This document shows positions 8,104 through 15,506 of a stretch of DNA of 22,851 nucleotides, in pieces. Numbering within the stretch: position 1 is the first letter of the stretch; each line of letters opens with the position of its first letter. The position numbers and the translations under genes were made by a program. The notes beneath the pieces were generated by a model. That model did no database searches. It was not told the DNA's origin and saw only the letters and a list, made by a program, of their open reading frames with translations. Origin of the DNA: Holosporales bacterium. GTDB taxonomy: Bacteria > Pseudomonadota > Alphaproteobacteria > BNTO01. The DNA is taken from the NCBI GenBank assembly GCA_031270515.1, contig JAISXM010000004.1, positions 1 through 22,851 of the forward strand, in the 5' to 3' direction.

Positions 8104-9987
8104 CTATATATGGCTCCCCGCTCCCCGCATTTGTTCCAATTCAATCCGCCATGCTCTTTGAATTGGATTTTCCAGTTCGTTGCAAGGTCGTCCAGACATA
8201 AGTCCATGCCTTTCAGCATATGCTCTAAATTTGTCAGGATCTCTGCTCTCGTTTACAAATTCAGGCTGCTGCGCAACTATTGCGTTAACTTCTTCAGGCG
8301 AGAAATGCTCTGTATATTCCTTTCCTTTGAAGAAAAATTGACAACCGTAGTCTGGCCAAGGCTCGCCTTTTCCTGGAGCATTCCTCCCGGCTTTCTCATC
8401 TCTCACAAATACACCTCCAGATTTTCCCATACTCGCATCTCCAATAAGTGGAATAAAGTATTCTGGGCGAAGGACTCCTTTTAGTATGGCTTCCGACAAT
8501 ATATCGTCTGCTTTTTTTCCAAACGATACGCATTCTTCATTCTTTAACGGATATATCGTCATCCATTTTCCATATTGGCTAATTCCTTGACCAACATTTT
8601 GAAAAAGCGACATTAAATACAGTTCACGCATCGCAGGAAGGGTCTGGCTGAGTTTGAACGACTTTGGTAGAGCACCCTGAAGCGTCATCAACATTTTGTG
8701 AGCAGCACTCGGGAACGCACTTATGTGCGGCTTTAACCTTAGAGCTGGTTCTTTTGATGGACGATATCCGGTCTGAATCCAATAGTCATAATAGGAAGCA
8801 CAGCCGTCAACGCGAATGAGAGTGCTATTAGTAAAACTCCCACACAGATCCAACCTTATAGGAAAAATTACCCTAGCTTCATACTGATGAGGATTGTCAC
8901 TTATTGGCTCTAAATAATCCTTCAATCCCGTTTGAGTGGCGTAAGACATTTTCGGAGGTATATTTTTAGATGGATAAGTGTTGTTTTTGTCGAAAAGGTA
9001 CAGCATCCTACTGCCATCAACGAGTTCGCTCCTTTGAAAAATGTTACAATGAGGGAGAGGTAGTCCTATTGTTTCGATGTATGTCAGATCGGGGGGATCG
9101 CAGGAATCGCTTCTTTGTGTAGAGAGTTTTACCATAACCTGCCCCAGGCAATTTTCGTAAATAACATCGAACAGTGTGTTGGCAAAAAGTATTAGCGGCG
9201 CGCATATCCACGCTGTCGTTTCATCTGCAACCATAAGACTTCCGATTTCACTAAAATCGCCTGATGATGAAATCTTGTGTATGAGATCTTTGACTTTGAC
9301 ATTTTCATCTGTACGCTGTTCTGCAAATTTTTCTGCAAGTATATTGCCCACTGTTTTTATAAGGACTGTGCCTGTTCGTTCAAATTCATTGATATTTAAC
9401 GGTTCATTTGTTATACAATCCCTAGCATGTATAACATGACCCTCACCACTACGTATGTAATTCTGTGCCGCGCGTTTTGTGAATGGTTGTCCATTATTAG
9501 AAAACCACTTAGAGCCAACGCCCCAGCCTGCAGACCACACCTCAAACTGGTGAAAAGACAATCTTAAACTATCAAAGTCAAACTCGCCGTCGCCCTTCGC
9601 AAATACATTTTTTACTAACTCAGGAAGGCACACCAATTCGGATGGATCAACAGGCGTCTCGCAAATGGTTGATGTCATTAATATCCTAGTAAATACTTCT
9701 TGACATTTAAGGCGCTCCACAGGAAGCCTACACGATGGCATTACAGTCATTATAGCAATGAGTGCCGCATAGTGCCCTCCCGTGTCATCAAGAACATTCT
9801 GGGCTTTTTCTATTACTGATGCGTCCTTCATGCACTCGGATTTAACGCAGAAACCAAGATTACCGTGCATTAGTAGAGCACAAATACGAGATTCCTCGTT
9901 TTGAAAATAAGTCGTCGTATCATGCGAGTGTAGCTGCATCCCTGTTAGGACGGATATTATAGTGATAAATAAAAATATATTGCGCAC
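8104..9987 (-). CDS. Secreted orphan protein, 627 aa
   Basis: The GTG start at 9987 has a good GGAG ribosome binding site seven bases upstream and a strong promoter above it. The N-terminus (RNIFLFITIISVLTGMQ followed by HSHD) is a signal peptide without a lipobox that I can see, so export to the periplasm or beyond is likely. The mature part is a mixed alpha/beta chain with many Cys, including ECM, PSC, LKC, TSTIC, LVC and others, compatible with disulfides in an exported protein. I do not recognise any domain or catalytic motif. It stands alone between convergent mnmA and co-directional lon, with its own promoter, so its job cannot be read from neighbours. It could be a lineage-specific effector or envelope protein; that is a guess. 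Confidence 0.75.
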   Translation of the reverse strand: MRNIFLFITIISVLTGMQLHSHDTTTYFQNEESRICALLMHGNLGFCVKSECMKDASVIEKAQNVLDDTGGHYAALIAIMTVMPSCRLPVERLKCQEVFTRILMTSTICETPVDPSELVCLPELVKNVFAKGDGEFDFDSLRLSFHQFEVWSAGWGVGSKWFSNNGQPFTKRAAQNYIRSGEGHVIHARDCITNEPLNINEFERTGTVLIKTVGNILAEKFAEQRTDENVKVKDLIHKISSSGDFSEIGSLMVADETTAWICAPLILFANTLFDVIYENCLGQVMVKLSTQRSDSCDPPDLTYIETIGLPLPHCNIFQRSELVDGSRMLYLFDKNNTYPSKNIPPKMSYATQTGLKDYLEPISDNPHQYEARVIFPIRLDLCGSFTNSTLIRVDGCASYYDYWIQTGYRPSKEPALRLKPHISAFPSAAHKMLMTLQGALPKSFKLSQTLPAMRELYLMSLFQNVGQGISQYGKWMTIYPLKNEECVSFGKKADDILSEAILKGVLRPEYFIPLIGDASMGKSGGVFVRDEKAGRNAPGKGEPWPDYGCQFFFKGKEYTEHFSPEEVNAIVAQQPEFVNESRDPDKFRAYAERHGLMSGRPCNELENPIQRAWRIELEQMRGAGSHI

Positions 9988-10018
9988 AATAATGCTCCAA
10001 ATCTATCGTATATAATCC

Positions 10019-10047
10019 ATTATATACTCAGATTGTCGCGCAAGCAA
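10019..10047 (-). promoter_or_regulatory. Sigma70-type promoter of the 627-aa secreted protein gene
   Basis: On the minus strand TTGCTT (10047-10042) is followed after 17 bp by a perfect TATAAT (10024-10019). The predicted start near 10012 leaves a leader of about 25 nt that contains the GGAG before the GTG at 9987. Confidence 0.6.
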
Positions 10048-10140
10048 ATAGTATACGTTTTATTTAGGCTGCACATTTATGTGTTTATTATATTCGGGAT
10101 GCCCAAGACAAACAAAGAATAGGTTCTTAACGTAAACAAA

Positions 10141-10177
10141 TAAGAGCCCCAAAACATAAACAAAAAGGGGGCTCTTA
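10141..10177 (-). terminator. Rho-independent-type terminator after lon
   Basis: A perfect 10-bp stem (taagagcccc at 10141-10150 pairing with ggggctctta at 10168-10177) closes a 17-nt loop. It lies about 45 bp past the lon stop. On the minus strand the stem runs into a T-rich tail (ttatttgttt), so it should end lon transcription before the next gene's promoter. The rest of 9988-10222 holds only that promoter. Confidence 0.65.
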
Positions 10178-10222
10178 AACAAAATACCCCCCTAACATAT
10201 ATTTACCGTGCTCAGTACAGGC

Positions 10223-12559
10223 TCACAGCCCGATACTCTCCGGCGTCAACAGCGCATGATGCAACACCTCGTCCAGCGTTGACGCCGTAATCAGCGTCAT
10301 TTCTTTTTTTATTTTGTCATCAATGTCCGCAAGGTCTTTCTCGTTATCCTTCGGAATGATCACAGTTTTAATTCCGCTGCGGTGCGCCGCAAGTAACTTA
10401 TCTTTCAGTCCCCCTATTTCCAGAACTTGCCCTCGCAAATTTATTTCGCCCGTCATTGCCACATCGTGTCGAACCATTGTTTTCGTCAATGCAGAAGTTA
10501 ATGCCGTGCAAATCGCCGTCCCCGCCGAAGGACCGTCCTTTGGCGTAGCCCCCTCCGGAACGTGGACATGGATGTCGTGTCGGTCGAAAAAGTCCGCCGG
10601 TAAGTTCCATTGCTCCGACATCAGGCGAATGTAACTAACGGATGCCTGAATAGACTCTTTCATCACGTCCCCCAACTTGCCGGTTTGTATGACTTGCCCT
10701 TTGCCGCTCAGCACCAATACTTCGATAAACAAGATGTCGCCACCAACCTCTGTCCACGCTAAGCCTGTGGATATTCCAGGAGCATTAAACAACTCCATCT
10801 TACCGAAAGTATATTTAGGAATACCACAATACTTAAGTACATATTCGTGATTAATTGCGATTTTACGAATGGATGTCGTAACAAGTTCTTTTACAGACTT
10901 CCTGGCTAACGACGCGATCTCCCTCTCCAAATTTCGCACTCCAGCTTCCCTTGTATACGACCGAATCAGCTCATACAGGGACTCAGGCTCAATCGAAAAT
11001 TCGGACTTTTTTAAGCCATGCAGACGCATTTGTTTTGGGACAATGTGCTTTTTGGCGATTTGGAACTTTTCATCGTCTGTATACCCAGAGATACGAATAA
11101 TTTCCATGCGGTCAAGCAGCGGTTGAGGCATATTAAGTGTGTTGGCCGTCGCGACAAACATCACATCGGACAAGTCATAATCCACCTCTATATAATGGTC
11201 ATTAAACGCGTAATTTTGCTCTGGGTCCAACACCTCCAACAAGGCGGACGTCGGATCCCCATGCCAGTCGCGCCCCAGCTTGTCGACTTCATCCAGCAAA
11301 AACAGCGGATTACTGGACTTCGCCTTTTTTAGGCCTTGGATAATTTTACCAGGCATTGCGCCAATGTACGTGCTCCTGTGCCCGCGGATTTCGGATTCAT
11401 CCGACACGCCCCCAAGGGAAACCCTGACGAATGCGCGTCCTGTGGCTTCTGCTATGGACTTGCCAAGAGACGTCTTCCCCACGCCAGGAGGGCCCACGAA
11501 GCACAATATTTGTCCCGGCAACTTGTCCACGCGCGATTGCACTGCCAAATATTCGAGGATGCGATCTTTGACATGCTTTAAGCCAAAGTGGTCTCTGTCC
11601 AATATTTCAGCTGCGGCATTTATATCCCGCTTGATTTTATTCTTTTTGTACCAAGGAATATCTAACAGCCACTCTAAATAACTTCTGACAACACTTGCTT
11701 CTGCAGACATTGCGTTCATACTGCGCAACTTGTTCAACCTGGAGACCGCGCGATCTTTGGCTTCTTTTGAAAATTTCGTTTGCGCGATGCGCCGCTCCAA
11801 TATGAAAAAGTCGTCCTCAATGTCCTCTCCCTTTCCGAGTTCGCGATTGATGGCGCGTATTTGTTCATGCAAATAATATTCGCGCTGGCTTTTCTCTATT
11901 TGTTTTTTTACTCGTCCGTGTATGCGTTTTTCAACTGAATACACATCGTTTTCTGCTCGAATTAGAGCAAGTACTGCTTCCAGCCGCTCTATTACATTTG
12001 GATTTTCCAGCATGACCTGTTTATCATGGACGTTCATGGAGAAGCTTGACATAATCACGTCCACAAGCGCGCAAGGGTCCATTAACTTTGACAGCTCCGC
12101 ATAAAAATCTTGCGCGAATTTCGAATTAACTTTCGCGAAATTATCGAACTCACTCAGGATTGCTTTGTGCAGGGCCATTGCTTCGTTTACATCTGCGACA
12201 AAATCAGGGATCTCCGTTATCGCGGAGTTAATGTACGCATCAGGGCACTGTAATTTCCGTGCGCAAACGCGGCTTTGGCCTTCTATAAGGATTTTTACCG
12301 TACCGTCAGACAGCTCCAGCATTTGCTTCAGCGTTCCCAATGTGCCAATGGTATATATGTCGTTTAGGTCAGGGTCATTATCCGACGGAGACTTTTGAGA
12401 CAACAGCACCAGGCTTCGATCTGGGCGCTCCCACGCGGCTTTCACGGCGGCTACGGACCGAGCGCGCCCGACAAACAGCGGGACAACCATGTGCGGAAAA
12501 ATGACGGTGTCTCGCAGCACGAGCACGGGAACCTTTTTTGTATTTGCTTTGTTAGCCAT
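10223..12559 (-). CDS. lon: ATP-dependent protease Lon
   Basis: Lon is a homo-oligomeric cytoplasmic AAA+ serine protease that unfolds and degrades damaged or regulatory proteins. The 778 aa match the usual length. The N-terminal substrate-binding domain covers about 8-200 (PVLVLRDTVIFPHMVVPLFV). A helical linker follows, then the ATPase with Walker A GPPGVGKTS at 356-364 and Walker B LLDEVDK at 421-427. The C-terminal protease domain has the catalytic Ser in PKDGPSAG (S678) and the catalytic Lys in GGLKDKLLAAHR (K721). The ATG at 12559 is preceded by AAGGA at a rather long spacing of about 12 nt. The gene is alone on its strand, not next to clpX as in many proteobacteria, and diverges from the Rpn-like gene. 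No frameshift or missing residue is visible. Confidence 0.97.
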   Translation of the reverse strand: MANKANTKKVPVLVLRDTVIFPHMVVPLFVGRARSVAAVKAAWERPDRSLVLLSQKSPSDNDPDLNDIYTIGTLGTLKQMLELSDGTVKILIEGQSRVCARKLQCPDAYINSAITEIPDFVADVNEAMALHKAILSEFDNFAKVNSKFAQDFYAELSKLMDPCALVDVIMSSFSMNVHDKQVMLENPNVIERLEAVLALIRAENDVYSVEKRIHGRVKKQIEKSQREYYLHEQIRAINRELGKGEDIEDDFFILERRIAQTKFSKEAKDRAVSRLNKLRSMNAMSAEASVVRSYLEWLLDIPWYKKNKIKRDINAAAEILDRDHFGLKHVKDRILEYLAVQSRVDKLPGQILCFVGPPGVGKTSLGKSIAEATGRAFVRVSLGGVSDESEIRGHRSTYIGAMPGKIIQGLKKAKSSNPLFLLDEVDKLGRDWHGDPTSALLEVLDPEQNYAFNDHYIEVDYDLSDVMFVATANTLNMPQPLLDRMEIIRISGYTDDEKFQIAKKHIVPKQMRLHGLKKSEFSIEPESLYELIRSYTREAGVRNLEREIASLARKSVKELVTTSIRKIAINHEYVLKYCGIPKYTFGKMELFNAPGISTGLAWTEVGGDILFIEVLVLSGKGQVIQTGKLGDVMKESIQASVSYIRLMSEQWNLPADFFDRHDIHVHVPEGATPKDGPSAGTAICTALTSALTKTMVRHDVAMTGEINLRGQVLEIGGLKDKLLAAHRSGIKTVIIPKDNEKDLADIDDKIKKEMTLITASTLDEVLHHALLTPESIGL

Positions 12560-12908
12560 TTGATGCCAACGTCCTTACACTATTCACGCATTAAGCTTAC
12601 CCTAGATTGGCTTGCTTTACTACGGATCTTCGCGATTGGATGCACGGGCGGTGCATCGAGTGCGAGGCGCGGGGCGCGGAAGGGGGCGCTGGGCAGTATG
12701 AAAAACCAGCAAAGCACCACAAGAAAAGACAGCTGCGCGCAATAATAAAGACAGCAAAGCACCACGTCGCAATAAGAATTAGCAAACGTTTAAATTTGTA
12801 GAACGCCCGGGGGACAAAGCAGTCACAAAATTTTGATAAACAACGGTATTCAAATTGTTACTACAGATGTGTATCATCTGCGTAGGACGGTGAATTTTGG
12901 GAAGTACT
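12560..12908. other. Intergenic region between lon and the Rpn-like gene
   Basis: This 349-bp divergent gap should hold the lon promoter, which I could not assign, and the promoter of the gene at 12909. It includes a GC-rich patch near 12650-12695 and a 14-bp direct repeat cagcaaagcaccac at 12707-12720 and 12752-12765. Short overlapping frames here are hydrophobic or very basic and lack ribosome binding sites, so I do not call a gene. Confidence 0.5.
12849..12880 (+). promoter_or_regulatory. Putative promoter with overlapping inverted repeat
   Basis: TTCAAA (12849-12854) and TATCAT (12872-12877) are 17 bp apart. An inverted repeat cagatg-5 nt-catctg (12864-12880) overlaps the -10 box, as an operator would. 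The elements are weak matches, so this is tentative. Confidence 0.35.
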
Positions 12909-13601
12909 ATGGCTGAGTTACTGGATCCAACGCTGGGTTGCGTGTTTAATACAATATTTGGACAAGAGAACAGCAAGCCTTTGCTTCTGTCGTTTTTGAA
13001 TGCGCTGCTCAAAGGCAAGCCGCAAATAACGGACATGACGCTGGAAACTGATGTGAAGAAATCCCTTGAAGTGTGCGAAGAGAGTCTGTTTGAGATGAGG
13101 GCGACGTCTAATCATAAGATCGATATAGGCATTGATATTCCGTACAAAAATACGGGGGACATTCCTGAGCGCGCCATTCACTCTCTGAGTACGATCATTG
13201 ATAGGCATATGCGCATATATGGGGTCTATGGAAAGTATCAAGCTGTCGGAATTTGGATCCTTAGAGAGAGCGTTACTCAGCGTGAGGGCGTGATCCAGGA
13301 GGCATGTCTTATGTATCATCAGAAAGATGCGGATCCGTTGCTGATGACGGATGACATACGAATTATTTTGATTGAGATGCCGAAATTTGACCCCAAAAAG
13401 GCGGATCCGGAGAAGCCGTTGACGGCATGGTTGTCGTTTTTGAAAGATCCGGCCCACATGGATAAGCAATTTTTGAAGATAGACGAAATTGGCGCTGCGA
13501 TGGATACGCTGCAGTCTATCAGTGCGGATGACGCTTTCCGGGCGATCGCAGATGCGCAGCAGAAGGCGATTGATGATTATAACGCCAGCTTGGAAGCGTA
13601 A
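12909..13601 (+). CDS. Rpn / PD-(D/E)XK transposase-family protein, probably nuclease-inactive
   Basis: 230 aa from the ATG at 12909, which has GGGAAG four bases upstream; the longer TTG-initiated frame has no such site. The opening LLDPTLGCVFNTIFGQENSKPLLLSFLNALL pattern (DPT..F...FG.E..K..L.SFLNA.L) marks the PD-(D/E)XK transposase / Rpn family of recombination-promoting nucleases, often multicopy and mobile. The family usually continues with an Asp before the D.KA-type strand and then an E-x-Q strand. Here the matching places read FEMRA and KIDIGIDI, so the Asp, Glu and Gln appear replaced. The rest (RAIHSLSTIIDRHM, YGKYQAVGIWIL) keeps the fold-like pattern. It ends 91 bp from the convergent fic gene. 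The family is fairly sure; loss of nuclease activity is inferred. Confidence 0.75.
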   Translation: MAELLDPTLGCVFNTIFGQENSKPLLLSFLNALLKGKPQITDMTLETDVKKSLEVCEESLFEMRATSNHKIDIGIDIPYKNTGDIPERAIHSLSTIIDRHMRIYGVYGKYQAVGIWILRESVTQREGVIQEACLMYHQKDADPLLMTDDIRIILIEMPKFDPKKADPEKPLTAWLSFLKDPAHMDKQFLKIDEIGAAMDTLQSISADDAFRAIADAQQKAIDDYNASLEA

Positions 13602-13692
13602 CCTCCGAAAAACGCTGGTGCGTCCAAAATTGGCAATTTTCAAAAAAATAAACGGCGACGTATGGAGAAGGAACGCGTCTTTTTAGAACAAG

Positions 13693-15177
13693 TCACGCAA
13701 TCTCGCTAGGGAACCGCAGTCTTCTGCCGTTTTCATCTGCTTCGTTCGGATTCATGAATGCGTTCGTTTGCGCCAGCAAATCCGTTGCATCCTGAAAGTT
13801 GGACCAATCTATCGCGTTTGTATACTTCTGTGCGAAATCCAGCATTCTGATCAAAGCCTCCGCATATCCCGAATTGCTGAGCGCCCTGAGAGCCGACAAG
13901 TAATTGTTCCTGTAAACTGTTGGGATTATGATGCGCTGCTCCCCGCGCGCAACCAATTCTCCGTTCATCATTATTCTTCCGACTCTGCCATTGCCGTCGT
14001 TGAACGGATGCACCTCGGAAATCAGGAACATCATGAACACCGCCCGTCCGAACGCCGTGTCTATTTTGCTATACAGATCGAATCCTTGCCTCAGTGTCCC
14101 AACGACATTTTCCGGATTTACGAAAACTGTGGAGCCAGCTTGATTTTTAATATGCTTAAATTCTCCCGGCATTTTATCTTTTCTGCTGTCCATTATGGTC
14201 GCATGCCTTGCCCGAAGCACGTCTACAAAATGTTCGAAATTCCTGTAGCGAACGGCCATCGCATCGCCATTTGAAACGACTTTGAACGTTCCAAGTACGT
14301 CATGGGCGTCTTGTGGACGAGCAGGCGGAATATAATTTTCAAACACTATATTTCTTGCTTCCTCAACGGCAAACTCTGTTCCTTCTATGAAATTAGAAAA
14401 ATACGCTTCATAAAAGTATAGTGCGTCAAGTTTTGTTTGCGTATTGTAGCGAATATTTTGCGCCAAATTCAGAATTTCTCTGTACAACTTGTGAAACAGT
14501 TCGACCCTTTTAACATCGAACGGGTATCCGCTTTGCCGTGCAACGCCGGCCGTGCTCTTCAGTTTGATATCGTGCGTGGACAGCAGCGACCCGATCATGC
14601 CGTTAATTTTTTCGAATTCCTTATCCAACCCTATTTGGCGCGCAATATCCTTCATGCGATCGCGCATTTTGTTGACGGCGTTTGTTCCATATTTGGTAAG
14701 ATGACCGTCCAAATATTCCTCAAGCTCAACGTCGCTCAGATTGCGCGGAACTTCGCCTTGGGGAGTTCTTGTCGCGCGGGCGTTTTCCAACATGGCGCGC
14801 TCGCTGGACATAAGAAAAAGATGATCCATGAAACGATTATCTCCCTCAATCGGGGGATGACCCTTGCGCGGTTTTATAATTGTATTGCAGATTGTCGTCG
14901 GTCTCGTTTTATCCGAAATGATAAAGACTGTGCCGTTTGGGTGGGGGGTTGGCTTCAGTTCGAGAGCGGTTCTGTCCGATATCAGCGCGTTCGGATACAG
15001 CAACCCGACAATTCTCCAAAGATTGCGGTTGACGATTTTCTCTGCATCATCAACAATATTTGGCGTGTATAACTTGGACGACAGTTTTCTTAGCTTTCCG
15101 GCTTTCATTAGCGAATAAACTTGGCGCTTGTTTTCAGCCGTTGATATAAAAACTTCAGGAAATATCATTGAATCCAT
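13693..15177 (-). CDS. Fic-domain protein with N-terminal AbiEi-like winged helix
   Basis: Fic enzymes transfer AMP or other nucleotide groups onto target proteins. Numbering from the longest frame (ATG 15225, 510 aa), residues about 20-120 resemble the winged-helix domain of AbiEi-type antitoxins (VFISTAENKRQVYSLMKAG, then LYPNALISDRTALEL). The C-terminal half is a Fic fold with the complete active-site loop HPFNDGNGRVGR at 406-417, including the catalytic His. The inhibitory helix motif [ST]xxxE[GN] is present as SNFIEG at 277-282, so activity should be self-inhibited (class II Fic arrangement). I prefer the ATG at 15177 (494 aa) because GGAG lies upstream, and because the first residues of the longer frame are encoded by one copy of the upstream repeat. 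The gene is convergent with the Rpn-like gene. A chromosomal toxin-like or regulatory role is inferred. Confidence 0.88.
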   Translation of the reverse strand: MDSMIFPEVFISTAENKRQVYSLMKAGKLRKLSSKLYTPNIVDDAEKIVNRNLWRIVGLLYPNALISDRTALELKPTPHPNGTVFIISDKTRPTTICNTIIKPRKGHPPIEGDNRFMDHLFLMSSERAMLENARATRTPQGEVPRNLSDVELEEYLDGHLTKYGTNAVNKMRDRMKDIARQIGLDKEFEKINGMIGSLLSTHDIKLKSTAGVARQSGYPFDVKRVELFHKLYREILNLAQNIRYNTQTKLDALYFYEAYFSNFIEGTEFAVEEARNIVFENYIPPARPQDAHDVLGTFKVVSNGDAMAVRYRNFEHFVDVLRARHATIMDSRKDKMPGEFKHIKNQAGSTVFVNPENVVGTLRQGFDLYSKIDTAFGRAVFMMFLISEVHPFNDGNGRVGRIMMNGELVARGEQRIIIPTVYRNNYLSALRALSNSGYAEALIRMLDFAQKYTNAIDWSNFQDATDLLAQTNAFMNPNEADENGRRLRFPSEIA

Positions 15178-15190
15178 AACGAACAAACTC

Positions 15191-15377
15191 CGACTTTTTG
15201 CGTTATTAGGGCGCGATACGTTCATGATATCGGACTTTTTGCGAAATAAGTATGCTCTTTTAGGACTTTTTGCGAAATAAGGGGGGGGACCCCAGGACTT
15301 TTTGCGAAATAAGGGGCGGCATTCCAGGACTTTTTGCGGAAGAAGGAAGCTATTCCAGGACTTTTTGCGATTTAAGA
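15191..15377. repeat. Six 20-bp direct repeats at helical spacing upstream of fic
   Basis: Copies of ggactttttgcgaaataagg start at about 15191 (degenerate), 15232, 15263, 15295, 15327 and 15358. The shared core gactttttgcg recurs at intervals of 41, 31, 32, 32 and 31 bp, close to four then three turns of B-DNA. Gaps of 11-12 bp between copies are unrelated except for a preceding ccag in the later copies. The array lies between the fic start and the divergent Sel1 gene, where an operator or protein-loading site would be expected. Confidence 0.85.
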
Positions 15378-15506
15378 GGTAGCATCACTATAAATGGGCG
15401 AAGAACAGTGTTTCACTCACAGGCTCAAAATTGCAACTTTATATTGCGCGAGTAATTATTTGTGCGCTAATATATAAATATAAAGATTGATTATATTGGG
15501 CGGACG

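Noticed and set aside
12580..12801. Short hydrophobic (minus) and basic (plus) frames in the lon upstream gap
   Set aside because: Mutually overlapping, no ribosome binding sites, and composition driven by a GC-rich patch and a direct repeat.
13621..13645. Hairpin aaaattg/caatttt between the Rpn-like gene and fic as a terminator
   Set aside because: The stem is only A/T plus one G-C pair and is too weak to call a terminator.
15191..15377. CRISPR array
   Set aside because: Repeats are 20 bp but the gaps are only 11-12 bp, too short for spacers, and no cas gene is nearby.
15270..15455. Plus-strand frame of 61 codons through the repeat array
   Set aside because: Entirely the translation of the repeat array (recurring RTFCE/RTFCD), with no start signal.
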